Below are positions 8,750 through 17,535 of a stretch of 58,511 bases of DNA, piece after piece (position 1 is the first letter of the stretch; every line of letters starts with the position of its first letter). The notes under the pieces are model-generated. The model searched no databases, was not told where the DNA came from, and saw nothing but the letters and a program-made list of their open reading frames with translations. The stretch comes from Deltaproteobacteria bacterium. GTDB taxonomy: Bacteria; Desulfobacterota; Binatia; UBA12015. The DNA lies in assembly GCA_016874795.1 (NCBI GenBank), contig VGTG01000014.1, positions 1-58,511 of the forward strand, given 5' to 3'. Both the position numbers and the translations under genes were made by a program.

Positions 8750-9634
8750 ATGGAGCGGGGGCAGAGGAGGGAAGCGGCGTGGCTCGGAGCGGCGCTCGTG
8801 GCCGCCTGCGTCTCGTGGTCCTTTGCCGCAACGGCGCGCGCCGCGGAAGCCGCTGCGGACCCGTCGGCAGGCGGATCGGGCGCGGTGCAGCCTCTGCGGG
8901 TCGGCCTCTCTCCCGGATACCCGCCGCTCGCGTTCGAGAAGAACGGCAAGCCCGCCGGCATCGAGGTCGACCTCTCGCAGCTTCTCGCGACGGAGCTCGG
9001 CATCACGCTGCAGGTCTTCCCGATGCCGTTCGACAAGCTGATCCCCACGCTCACGAGCGGCAAGGTCGACGTGATCATGTCGGGGCTCTCCGTCACGAAG
9101 GAGCGCTCGAAGAAGGTCCTCTTCACGCGGCCGTTCCTGCGCGTCGGGCAGATGGCTCTGGTGCGCGCGGACGACGTCAAGCGCGCTTCCGATCCGGCCG
9201 CGATGGACGTGTCCGGCTCCGAGGTCGGCGTCAAGAAGGGGACGACCGGCGAAGGATGGGCGGGACGGAATCTGAAGGTCGCGAAGATCGTTCCGTTCCC
9301 GACGGTGGAGGAGGGGACGGCCGCGCTGCGCGCGGGGAAGATCGACTACTTCGTGCACGACGCGCCGACGGTGTGGCGGCTCACCGGCCGCTTCGACGAC
9401 CGCGACGAAGCGCTCGCGGGCATCTACCGTCCGCTCACGGAGGAGCATCTCGCCTGGGCCGTGCGCCGCGACGCGCAGGGCGAGGCATTGGCGGAGAGGC
9501 TCAACGCGGCTCTCGCCCGCCTCGAGGCGAGCGGCAAGCTGCAGGAGGTGCTCGACCGCTGGATCCCCGTCACGAAGGTGACCGTGGCCGGCGGCGACCC
9601 GCTGCCGAGCCCGGCGCCGGCGACGGCCCGCTAG
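8750..9634 (+). CDS. Family 3 extracellular solute-binding protein
   Basis: A 294-residue secreted binding protein. The signal peptide runs to about residue 31 (LVAACVSWSFAATARAAEA). The mature domain shows the SBP_bac_3 pattern: LRVGLSPGYPPLAFEKNGKP, GIEVDLSQLLATELGI, KVDVIMSGLSVTKERSKKV and later IDYFVHDAPTVWRLTG. It would bind amino acids or related small molecules in the periplasm. The start at 8750 lies 29 bp after the previous gene. As with its neighbour, no ABC permease or ATPase is nearby, so it is an orphan component. Its end faces a decayed minus-strand AlkB-like gene. Confidence 0.86.
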   Translation: MERGQRREAAWLGAALVAACVSWSFAATARAAEAAADPSAGGSGAVQPLRVGLSPGYPPLAFEKNGKPAGIEVDLSQLLATELGITLQVFPMPFDKLIPTLTSGKVDVIMSGLSVTKERSKKVLFTRPFLRVGQMALVRADDVKRASDPAAMDVSGSEVGVKKGTTGEGWAGRNLKVAKIVPFPTVEEGTAALRAGKIDYFVHDAPTVWRLTGRFDDRDEALAGIYRPLTEEHLAWAVRRDAQGEALAERLNAALARLEASGKLQEVLDRWIPVTKVTVAGGDPLPSPAPATAR

Positions 9635-9649
9635 GCGAGCCTCGCTCGC

Positions 9650-9952
9650 CGCGCGCATCGTGCGGAAGGTGATCGAGTAGCGCAGCGCCTTCGTCGGCGA
9701 GATCGCATGCTGCCACCGCCGGCGTGCTTCTTCGCGGAAGCGATAGATAGAGCGCGGCTCGAGGTCGATCGTCAGCGATCGCTCGCCACTATGCTTGACG
9801 TGCGGATATGGGCGTAGTCGCAAGCGGCACGAAGCGGCGAGCGAGACGCCGATCACGAGGCCGAACGTCGGCACGTCGCGATGCCATCCGAGCTGCGTGC
9901 CCGGCGCGTACTCCGCGACCGTGCACTGGGCGAGGTCGTCCGGGGACCAAAA
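9650..9952 (-). pseudogene. Truncated AlkB-like 2OG-Fe(II) oxygenase
   Basis: The minus strand encodes the C-terminal half of an AlkB-type DNA/RNA repair dioxygenase: DDLAQCTVAEYAPGTQLGWH followed by RDVPTFGLVIGVSL, then WQHAISPTKALRYSITFRTM. The iron ligands H-x-D (WHRD), the distal His and the arginines that bind 2-oxoglutarate are all present. The first roughly 90-100 residues are missing. Homology stops within a few codons of the hairpin repeat at 9952-10036, so the element or an associated deletion probably removed the 5' half. No clean stop follows the last conserved residue, also in line with decay. Confidence 0.75.
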
Positions 9953-10036
9953 GGGGGTCCGGTTCGTTACGGCGCATCTGCACCCAGGCTCAGAACGAGC
10001 CCCGGTGCAGATGCGCCGTAACGAACCGGACCCCCT
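9952..10036. repeat. Long perfect hairpin (REP/MITE-like element)
   Basis: Positions 9952-9984 and 10004-10036 are perfect inverted repeats of 33 bp around a 19-base loop; the arm begins GGGGGTCCGGTTCGTTACGG. The flank at 10037-10070 repeats part of the arm end (CCGGACCCCCTGTC) as a short direct repeat. Such arms resemble the REP sequences mobilised by RAYT transposases, but no transposase is present in the window. It directly borders the cut edge of the AlkB-like remnant. Confidence 0.9.
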
Positions 10037-10108
10037 GTCCCCCTGTCGAGACCGGACCCCCTGTCGAGACGACTTGCCTGGTGCCGGGCACGCCCGTACG
10101 ATCGCCGC

Positions 10109-10474
10109 ATGCGCTTTCGCGCGAAGGCGGCCCTCGCGCTCGCTCTGATCGCCGCTCTCGGTGTGCGATCGGCGTGGGCCGCGCCGAGCCAGCGCGCGGA
10201 CGAGCTCCGTGCGTTGAGCCACTGCATGGCGCACGACGGCCGAGCGACGAGCGTTCCGGCGGCGCGCCACTGCTGCTCGATCGAGGAGCGGGCCGACGAC
10301 CCGGCGAGCCTGCAGGCGGCGATGCCGGAGGTGCCGCCGCCGAGCTTCGTGGCCCTCCCGCTCGATCATTCGGTCGCAACGCCGACGCCGTCGGGCGCGG
10401 TCGCGATCGCAGCTTCGCCCGCGCCGCCCGGCGGACCGCCGCGGCGCATCCTTCTCTGCTCGCTGCAGCGCTGA
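10109..10474 (+). CDS. Small secreted cysteine/histidine protein upstream of metal efflux genes
   Basis: A 121-residue protein with a clear signal peptide (MRFRAKAALALALIAALG, cleavage near SAWA-AP). The mature part holds a short HCMAHDG and HCCSIEER segment, so three cysteines and several histidines lie within about 20 residues, followed by a low-complexity Ala/Pro tail. It precedes the TolC-type gene by 89 bp on the same strand. Small secreted proteins in this position (CzcI- or CopL-like) often bind or sense metal. I do not recognise the family, so a metal role is inferred from context only. Confidence 0.6.
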   Translation: MRFRAKAALALALIAALGVRSAWAAPSQRADELRALSHCMAHDGRATSVPAARHCCSIEERADDPASLQAAMPEVPPPSFVALPLDHSVATPTPSGAVAIAASPAPPGGPPRRILLCSLQR

Positions 10475-10563
10475 TCCGGCCTCCCGGCCCGTGACCGACT
10501 CGCCGTCTTGGGCGGGTCCCAGGCGAGGGGTGCGTCCGACGACGTCACCCCGGGAGACCTCGA

Positions 10564-11961
10564 ATGCAGCGATTCAAGAGCGGCGCCGCTTCGGCGGCGA
10601 TGCTGCTCGTCCTTTTCCTCGAAGGGTGCGTGCTCGCTCCGCGCGGCACGGACGAGGAGCGTGCACGCGTCGCGCGCGCCGGTGCGGCGTGGGTCGCGCC
10701 GGCGCAGGATCGCGCGTTGCCCGAGCTTCCGGCGGAGCCCGCGTGGTCCGACGTTCTCCGCCGCGCGTTCCTCGCGAACGGCGATCTCGAGGCCGCGTAC
10801 CTCGACTGGCGCGCCGCCGTCGAGCGGATCGACGTCGCCGCGGGGTACCCGAACACGAACGTCGCGCTCGGCTACCAGTACCTCTTCTCCGGCGACGACC
10901 TGAAGGGTTGGGATCGATCGACGTTCACGATCGGGTCGGACCCGATGCAGAACCTCTCGTTCCCGACGAAGGTGATGGCGGCCGGGCGAGAGGCGCTCGC
11001 GGAAGCTCGCGCCGCGGGCGAGCGGTTCGGCGCGGCGCGGCTCGAGCTGCAACAGCGCGTGCTGACGGCGTGGTGGGAGTATGCGCTCCTCGCCGAGCGG
11101 ATTCGCATCGAGCGGGAGGCGCTGGCGCTCGTCGGTCTTTCCGCCGCGGGCGCGCGGGCGCGTCTCGGAGCCGGTGCTTCGGCGCGCGAGCTCCTCGCGC
11201 TCGAGGTGGAGCGTCGCCTCGCGGAAGACGGCGTGCGGCGGCTCGAAGCGGACGTCATCGCGCATCGCGCGCGCCTCAACGCGCTCCTCGCGCGACCGGC
11301 CGGGGAGCCTCTCGCTTTACCGTCGCGGCTGCCGGAGCCGCGGGCTCTTCTCATCGGCGATCGCGAGCTTCTCGCGACGGCCGCAGCGCGCAACCCGGCG
11401 CTCGCGGCGCTCGATCGGGAGATCGAAGCGCGCACCGGGGGTGTCGAGCGCGCCTACCAGGAGTTCATCCCGGACGTGAACCCGTTCGCGGGTTTCACCG
11501 GCGGGATCGAGCAGATCGCGGGCGTGATGGCGTCGCTTCCGGCGCGCGTTCCGATCCTCCTCGGCATGGTGCGCGAGGCGCGCACGCGTCTCGCGCGAGC
11601 GGAGGCGACTCACCGGCAGGCTTCGTCCGACACGGAGGCGGCCGTGCTCGCGACGCTCGCAGCACTGCGCGACCGCGAGAGACAGATGGCACTCCTCGAG
11701 GGCGAGGTCCGACCGCTGGCCGACCGCGCTGCGGCAAACGCGCGTGCGGCGTACGAATCGGGCGCGCTCGACGTCGGCGAGTTGATCGAGGCGGAGCAGC
11801 TCGTCCTCGAGATCGATCTCCTCGAAGCGGAAGCGCGCACGGCACGCGAGATCCGTCTCGCGGAGCTCGAGGCGCTGATCGGGTTCGACGTGGAGACCGT
11901 GGCCCGCGCGGACGCCGCGACGGCGAAGGCCGCTGCCGGCGCTCCCGGGAGATCGTCATGA
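10564..11961 (+). CDS. TolC-family outer-membrane efflux lipoprotein (CusC-like)
   Basis: A 465-residue outer-membrane channel. The N-terminal signal ends in a lipobox LEGC (Cys22), so it is probably lipidated like CusC. The rest is long amphipathic helices typical of outer-membrane efflux proteins, with the repeated halves seen around residues 90-260 and 300-450. It is the first gene of an ordered RND efflux operon and overlaps the next gene in an ATGA. It would form the exit duct for metal ions pumped by the downstream CusBA-like proteins. Confidence 0.88.
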   Translation: MQRFKSGAASAAMLLVLFLEGCVLAPRGTDEERARVARAGAAWVAPAQDRALPELPAEPAWSDVLRRAFLANGDLEAAYLDWRAAVERIDVAAGYPNTNVALGYQYLFSGDDLKGWDRSTFTIGSDPMQNLSFPTKVMAAGREALAEARAAGERFGAARLELQQRVLTAWWEYALLAERIRIEREALALVGLSAAGARARLGAGASARELLALEVERRLAEDGVRRLEADVIAHRARLNALLARPAGEPLALPSRLPEPRALLIGDRELLATAAARNPALAALDREIEARTGGVERAYQEFIPDVNPFAGFTGGIEQIAGVMASLPARVPILLGMVREARTRLARAEATHRQASSDTEAAVLATLAALRDRERQMALLEGEVRPLADRAAANARAAYESGALDVGELIEAEQLVLEIDLLEAEARTAREIRLAELEALIGFDVETVARADAATAKAAAGAPGRSS

Positions 11962-13223
11962 GGTCGGATCGCATGCTGGTGAGGCGACTCTTGGTCGCTC
12001 TCCTGTCTCTCGTCGCCGCGAGCGCGACGGCGGTCGTCGCGCAACCTGCGGACACCGTCGCGGCGGCCGACGTCGCCGAAGCGCAGCAGGCGAAGACTCT
12101 ATGGACCTGCGGCATGCACCCGCAGGTGCTCCAACACGAGCCGGGCCTCTGTCCGATCTGCGGCATGGAGCTGACGCCCGTGCGCCGCTCCGCCGGTCCG
12201 CAGGAGGAGACCGCCGGCGCTTCGGTCTCGATCGATCCCGCGATGCGGCAGAGGATGGGCGTCCGCGTCGCGGAGGTGCGCCTCGCTCCGCTGGAGACGC
12301 GCCTCCGCGCGGCCGGCCGGCTCGAGGAGGCGGAGCCGCGCCGGCACGACGTCGATCTGCGCGTGTCCGGCTGGATCGAGAAGCTCCATGCGGACACGGA
12401 GGGCGCGCACGTGGCCGCGGGCGATCCTCTCTTCGAGCTCTACAGCCCCGAGATCCGCGTCGCCGTCGAGGAGTTGCGGGCGGCGCGACGAGCGCCCGGC
12501 TCGGGTGCCGAGCGGCTCGCGGAGGCCGCACGCGAGAAGCTTCGCCTCTGGGGCCTCGACGAGCGCGAGATCGCGCGCCTCGCGAGCCTCGAGCGCGCGC
12601 CGCGCACGGTGACGTTCCGCAGCAAGGCGGCCGGGCACGTCGTGGAGAAGGGTGTCGTCGAGGGCGCTTCCGTCACGGCCGGAACGCGCGCTCTCCGCAT
12701 CGTCGACCACGGCGTGCTCTGGCTCGACGCGCGGGTCTTCGAGCAGGATCTGCCGCTCGTCTCGATCGGCCAGAAGGCGACCGCGACGTTCCTCGGACGC
12801 CCGGAAGAGCTCCGCGAAGGGCGCTTGTCGTTCGTCCATCCCCACGTCGATCCGAAGACGCGCTCCGCGACGGTGCGGATCGAGATCGCGAACCCCGATC
12901 TGAAGCTTCGCCCCGGCATGTTCGCCACGGCGGAGATCGTCGTCGACGACACCGCCGTGCTGCAGGTGCCGCGCGACGCCGTCATCGACACGGGCAAGCG
13001 CCGCGTCGTTTTCGTCGATGCCGGCGAAGGCCGCTTCGAGCCGCGCGAGGTGACGATCGGAAGGAGCGGCGACGGAGGCGTCGAGGTGCGCAGCGGTCTC
13101 ACGGCGGGCGAGCGCGTGGTCACGAGTGGGCAGTTCCTGCTCGACGCCGAGAGCCGCTTTCAATCGGCGATCGCGCGGTTCCTCGAGGACGGGCGCGAAA
13201 GCGGCGCCGAAGGCACGCCGTGA
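11958..13223 (+). CDS. cusB: RND efflux periplasmic adaptor with heavy-metal-binding domain (CusB-like)
   Basis: A 421-residue membrane-fusion protein with a signal peptide (to about residue 28). Residues 49-74 form a heavy-metal-binding domain: WTCGMHP (Cys51, His54) and CPICGMELTPV (Cys65, Cys68). The adaptor core follows: LRVSGWIEKLHADTEGAHV barrel-sandwich half, a helical hairpin around residues 160-205, and KLRPGMFATAEIVVDD in the beta-barrel. It joins the inner-membrane pump to the TolC channel and in Cus systems hands metal to the pump. ATG overlaps the TolC stop; its own stop overlaps the pump's GTG start. Confidence 0.92.
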   Translation: MRSDRMLVRRLLVALLSLVAASATAVVAQPADTVAAADVAEAQQAKTLWTCGMHPQVLQHEPGLCPICGMELTPVRRSAGPQEETAGASVSIDPAMRQRMGVRVAEVRLAPLETRLRAAGRLEEAEPRRHDVDLRVSGWIEKLHADTEGAHVAAGDPLFELYSPEIRVAVEELRAARRAPGSGAERLAEAAREKLRLWGLDEREIARLASLERAPRTVTFRSKAAGHVVEKGVVEGASVTAGTRALRIVDHGVLWLDARVFEQDLPLVSIGQKATATFLGRPEELREGRLSFVHPHVDPKTRSATVRIEIANPDLKLRPGMFATAEIVVDDTAVLQVPRDAVIDTGKRRVVFVDAGEGRFEPREVTIGRSGDGGVEVRSGLTAGERVVTSGQFLLDAESRFQSAIARFLEDGRESGAEGTP

Positions 13224-16200
13224 TCGACCGTCTCATCGTCGCTTCGGTCGAGAATCGGATCCTCGTCCTGCTCCTCGGTGCGCTGCTGATCGGCGTCGGC
13301 CTCTGGAGCCTCGGCCGCATCCGCCTCGACGCGATTCCGGACCTCTCCGACGTGCAGGTGATCGTCGTGACGGAGGTGCCGGGCCAGAATCCCGAGGTCG
13401 TCGACGACCAGGTCACGTATCCGCTCGCGAGCGCGATGCTCGCGGTGCCCGGCTCGACCGTCGTGCGCGGGCAGAGCATGTTCGAGCTCTCCTTCGTCTA
13501 TGTGCTGTTCGAGGACGGGACGGACCTCTACTGGGCGCGAAGCCGTGTGCTCGAGGCGCTGAGCTTCGCCCGCGACCGGCTCCCCGCGGGCGTCGAGCCG
13601 AAGCTCGGCCCCGACGCGACCGGAGTCGGCTGGGTGTACCAGTACGTCCTCTTTCCGGGCTGGTACTGCGCCGCTCATCCGAAGGGGATCTGGCACGATA
13701 CGGACGCGGATCGCTGGTGGGCACGCCGCGACGAAGCGCCCGCGGAGAGTCGCGAGACGCTGGTTCGCGTGCGCGCCTTCGAGGCGCCCGGCGCCTGCCC
13801 GCTCGACGGGACGCCGCTCGTGGCGGCGGACGTCGATCTCGCGGGCCTCCGAAGCCTGCAGGACTGGTATCTCCGCTTTCCCCTGACGGCGGTCGAGGGC
13901 GTCGCAGAGGTCGCCGCGATTGGCGGCTTCGTCCGTCAATACCAGGTGGTTCTCGATCCCGTACGCCTGCAGGCGTACCGCCTTTCGCTCTCGCGCATCG
14001 TCGAGGCGATCCAGCGGTCGAACGAGGACGTCGGCGGCTCGGTCGTCGAGCTCGCCGAGCACGAGTACATGGTGCGGAGCCGCGGCTACCTGCGCGGTCT
14101 CGAGGATCTCGAGTCGGTCGTCGTCGGGGCGGACGAGCGGGGCACCCCGATCCGTCTCGCGGAGGTCGCGACGCTCGAGGTCGGCGGCGAGGCGCGCCGC
14201 GGCGTCGGCGAGCTCGACGGACGCGGCGAGGTGGTGGGCGGCGTGGTCGTGTCCCGCTTCGGAGAGAACGCGTTCAAGGTGATCCACGACGTGAAGGCGA
14301 CGCTCGCGACGCTCGAGGACGGCCTGCCGCCGGGCGTCTTCGTCAAGACGACGTACGACCGATCCGCGCTGATCGAGCGCGCCGTCGGCACGCTCCGCCG
14401 CGCGGTCGTCGAGGAGCTCCTCGTCACGGCGGGAATCTGCCTCGTGTTCCTCGGGCACGTGCGGAGCGCGCTCGTCGCGATCGTCGTGCTGCCGATCGGG
14501 GTCCTCTCCTCGCTCCTGATCCTGCAGCTCCTCGGCATGAACGCGAACATCATGAGCCTCGGCGGAATCGCGCTCGCGATCGGCGTGATGGTCGACTCCG
14601 CTCTCGTGATGATCGAGAACGCGCACAAGCACCTCGAGCGCGAAGCGGAGCGCGTCGCGCGCGGCGAGGCGCCGCGTGCGCAGACGGCCGTCGTCCTCGA
14701 CGCGGCGCGCGAGGTCGGGCCGAGCCTTTTCTTCTCGCTGCTCGTGATCACGGTGAGCTTCCTGCCGATCTTCGCGCTCGGCGACCAGTCGGGGAGGCTT
14801 TTCAAGCCGCTCGCGTACACGAAGACGTTCGCGATCGCGGCGGGCGCGCTCCTCGGCGTGACGCTCGTGCCGGCGCTGATGGTCTATCTCGTGCGCGGCC
14901 GCATCCCGCGCGAGGAGCAGAACCCGCTGAGCCGGCTCTCGATCCGTCTCTACGAGCCGGCGTTCCACTTCGTGATGCGGCATCCGGCGGCGACGATCGT
15001 CGTGATGTTGCTGCTCGCCGCCTCGACCGTGTACCCCGTTTCGCGGCTCGGCTCCGAGTTCATGCCGCCGCTCGACGAGGGCGACCTCCTCTACATGCCG
15101 ACGACGGATCCGAGCATCTCGATCGCGAAGAGCGAGGAGGTCCTGCAGCAGACGGATCGGCTGATCGCGTCCTTCCCGGAGGTTGCGAGCGTGCACGGCA
15201 AGGTGGGACGAGCCGAAACGGCGACGGATCCGGCGCCGCTCTCGATGATCGAGACGGTCGTGCAGCTCCACCAGGACCCGTCGCGGTGGCGCACGCGAAC
15301 GGTCGATCGCTTCTTCTCGGGCTGGCCCGACTGGCTCGCTTGGCCGTTCCGCCACACGTTCTGGCCGACGGAGCGACCGATCACGGTCGAGGAGCTGAAG
15401 TACGGCTGGACCGATCCGGACGGCACGGCGTACGCCGGAATGAACGGCGTCACGAGCTTCCCCGGCCTCGCGAACTCGTGGCCGCATCCGATCGAGAACC
15501 GGATCAACATGCTGTCGACCGGCATCAAGACGCCCGTCGGCATCAAGATCCTCGGACCCGATCTCGCGACGCTCGAGCGGCTCGCGGAAGAGACCGCGAC
15601 CGCGGTCCGCACCGTTCCCGGGACGCTCAGCGCGTATCCGGAGCGCGCCCTCGGCGGGCTCTACCTCGACTTCGACGTCGATCGCGAGGCGGCGGCGCGC
15701 TACGGCCTCTCGACCGCCGACGTGCAGGACGTGATCCAGACCGCCATCGGCGGCCGCAACGTGACGACGACGGTCGAAGGTGTCGAGCGCTACCCGGTGA
15801 ACGTCCGCTACGCGCGCGAGCTCCGCGACGACATCCCCGCGCTCGAGCGCGTCCTCGTCGATGCGCCGAGCGGCGCGCAGGTGCCGCTCGGGCAGATCGC
15901 GCGCATCCGGGTCACGCCCGGACCGCCGATGATCCGGAGCGAGAACGCGCAGCGGACGGCGTGGGTCTTCGTCGACATCGCCGGCCGGGACCTCGGCGGC
16001 TGGGTAAAGGAGGCGCGGGCGCTGGTCGAGGAGCAGGTCCCGCTGCCGCCCGGCTACACGCAGCTCTGGTCGGGACGCTTCGAGTACCTCGAGCAGGCGA
16101 GCGCGCGCTTGCGCATCGTGATCCCGATCGCGCTCGCGCTGATCGTTTTTTTGCTGTACGTCTCGAACCGGAGCTGGTTCCGCGTCGGGATGGTTCTCCT

Positions 16201-16651
16201 CGCGGTGCCGTTCAGCCTGATCGGCGCGTTCTGGATGCTCTGGGCGCTCGGCTACGACATGAGCCTCGCGGTCTGGGTCGGGATCATCGCTCTCCTCGGC
16301 GTCGACGCGGAGACCGGGCAGGTGATGCTTCTCTACCTCGACGCCGCCGTCGACCGCCGGCGTGCCGAGGGACGGCTTCGGACGACCGAAGACCTCTTCG
16401 CCGCGGTGCACGAGGGCGCGGTGCAGCGGATCCGCCCGAAGACGATGACCGTCGCGACGGACGTGATCGGCCTCCTGCCGCTCTTCTGGGCGACCGGAGC
16501 GGGCTCGGACGTGACGCGGCGGCTCGTCGCTCCGCTGATCGGCGGGATCGGGGTGAGCTTCCTGATGGAGCTCCTGGTGTACCCGGTGATCTTCTTCCTG
16601 GTGCGGCGGCGGCAGCTCGAGCGCGCGGCCGCGGCTCAGCGCCCGGTGTAG
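13220..16651 (+). CDS. cusA: Heavy-metal efflux RND pump (CusA-like) with an inserted cysteine segment
   Basis: A 1143-residue heavy-metal efflux pump starting at GTG and overlapping cusB. Family marks: IRLDAIPDLSDVQVIV at the first helix, GGIALAIGVMVDSALVMIEN with the proton-relay Asp, ENRINMLSTGIKTPVGIKIL and IALLGVDAETGQVMLLYL. It exports Cu(I)/Ag(I)-type or divalent metal by proton antiport across the inner membrane. CusA proteins are usually about 1040-1050 residues. Here the porter domain gains a segment at about residues 148-205 with CAAHP (Cys150) and CPLDGTPLV (Cys193), and a second extra stretch rich in Trp near residues 690-735. Metal specificity is not decided by sequence alone. 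Confidence 0.92.
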   Translation: MIDRLIVASVENRILVLLLGALLIGVGLWSLGRIRLDAIPDLSDVQVIVVTEVPGQNPEVVDDQVTYPLASAMLAVPGSTVVRGQSMFELSFVYVLFEDGTDLYWARSRVLEALSFARDRLPAGVEPKLGPDATGVGWVYQYVLFPGWYCAAHPKGIWHDTDADRWWARRDEAPAESRETLVRVRAFEAPGACPLDGTPLVAADVDLAGLRSLQDWYLRFPLTAVEGVAEVAAIGGFVRQYQVVLDPVRLQAYRLSLSRIVEAIQRSNEDVGGSVVELAEHEYMVRSRGYLRGLEDLESVVVGADERGTPIRLAEVATLEVGGEARRGVGELDGRGEVVGGVVVSRFGENAFKVIHDVKATLATLEDGLPPGVFVKTTYDRSALIERAVGTLRRAVVEELLVTAGICLVFLGHVRSALVAIVVLPIGVLSSLLILQLLGMNANIMSLGGIALAIGVMVDSALVMIENAHKHLEREAERVARGEAPRAQTAVVLDAAREVGPSLFFSLLVITVSFLPIFALGDQSGRLFKPLAYTKTFAIAAGALLGVTLVPALMVYLVRGRIPREEQNPLSRLSIRLYEPAFHFVMRHPAATIVVMLLLAASTVYPVSRLGSEFMPPLDEGDLLYMPTTDPSISIAKSEEVLQQTDRLIASFPEVASVHGKVGRAETATDPAPLSMIETVVQLHQDPSRWRTRTVDRFFSGWPDWLAWPFRHTFWPTERPITVEELKYGWTDPDGTAYAGMNGVTSFPGLANSWPHPIENRINMLSTGIKTPVGIKILGPDLATLERLAEETATAVRTVPGTLSAYPERALGGLYLDFDVDREAAARYGLSTADVQDVIQTAIGGRNVTTTVEGVERYPVNVRYARELRDDIPALERVLVDAPSGAQVPLGQIARIRVTPGPPMIRSENAQRTAWVFVDIAGRDLGGWVKEARALVEEQVPLPPGYTQLWSGRFEYLEQASARLRIVIPIALALIVFLLYVSNRSWFRVGMVLLAVPFSLIGAFWMLWALGYDMSLAVWVGIIALLGVDAETGQVMLLYLDAAVDRRRAEGRLRTTEDLFAAVHEGAVQRIRPKTMTVATDVIGLLPLFWATGAGSDVTRRLVAPLIGGIGVSFLMELLVYPVIFFLVRRRQLERAAAAQRPV

Positions 16652-17442
16652 TTCGGCTTCCGCTTCTCGAGGAAGGCGCGCGGTCCCTCGCGCGCGTCGG
16701 AGCTCGACATCACCGCCATGCCGAGCTCCTGCTCGCGCTTGTACGCCTCGGCCTCGGGCAGGAACTCCGTCTCGATCACCGAGCGCTTGATGTTCTTGAC
16801 GGCGAGCGGACCGTTCTCGGCGATCTTCGCCGCGATCTCCTTCGCTGCAGCCAGCGCCTGGCCGTCCGGGACGACGTGGCCGATCAGGCCGATGCGCGCG
16901 GCCTCGGCGGCGGTCAGCGGATCGCCGACGAGAAGCAGCTCCATCGCGTGCGTGAACGCGATCTGCCTGCGGAGGCGCACGGTCGAGCCCGCCATCGGGA
17001 AGAGCCCGCGCTTCACCTCGGAGATCGCGATCTTCGCGCTCTCGCCGGCAACGCGGATGTCGATCCCCTGCAGGATCTCGGTGCCGCCGGCGTAGCAGGC
17101 GCCCTCGATCGCCGCGATCAGCGGCTTCTGCACGTAGCGGTCCTTCAGGAAGCCGCGGTAGAGGATCCCGTAATCCGCTCGGACGCGCTCTTCCCACTCG
17201 TTTTCGGGCGGTAGGCCTTTCATCATCTTGCCGACGAGCTGATCGAGGTCGGCGCCGGCGGAGAAGTTGCCGTCCGCGCCGGTCAGGATCGCGACGCGGA
17301 TGTCGTCGTCCGAGTCGATCAGGTCGTACGCGTCGCAGAGGCGGCAGAGTACCTCGGGATTGAAGGCGTTCTTCTTGGCGGGACGGTTCAACGTCAGGAT
17401 GAGGACGTGACCTTCTCTTTCGACGAGGACGGCTGGCTCCAT
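16636..17442 (-). CDS. Enoyl-CoA hydratase/isomerase family protein
   Basis: A 268-residue crotonase-fold protein starting MEPAVLVEREGHVLILTLNR. Oxyanion-hole motifs GADGNFSAGADL and IEGACYAGGTEI are present. The two acidic positions used by true hydratases are kept: Glu in GGTEI and Glu in ISEVKRGLFP. It would hydrate 2-enoyl-CoA to 3-hydroxyacyl-CoA. It is convergent with the metal pump and their 3' ends overlap by 16 bp, so no separate terminator fits between them. Its 5' end faces glnS. It may serve the acyl-CoA pathways elsewhere in the window. Confidence 0.9.
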   Translation of the reverse strand: MEPAVLVEREGHVLILTLNRPAKKNAFNPEVLCRLCDAYDLIDSDDDIRVAILTGADGNFSAGADLDQLVGKMMKGLPPENEWEERVRADYGILYRGFLKDRYVQKPLIAAIEGACYAGGTEILQGIDIRVAGESAKIAISEVKRGLFPMAGSTVRLRRQIAFTHAMELLLVGDPLTAAEAARIGLIGHVVPDGQALAAAKEIAAKIAENGPLAVKNIKRSVIETEFLPEAEAYKREQELGMAVMSSSDAREGPRAFLEKRKPNYTGR

Positions 17443-17535
17443 GGCGGAGGGGTTTAGTCGCGTCCCACGAGCTTCGCAACGCGCCGAAGCGCGCTCGGGT
17501 GACCCCGTCCGTCCCGATCTGTATCCTTCTTCGCG

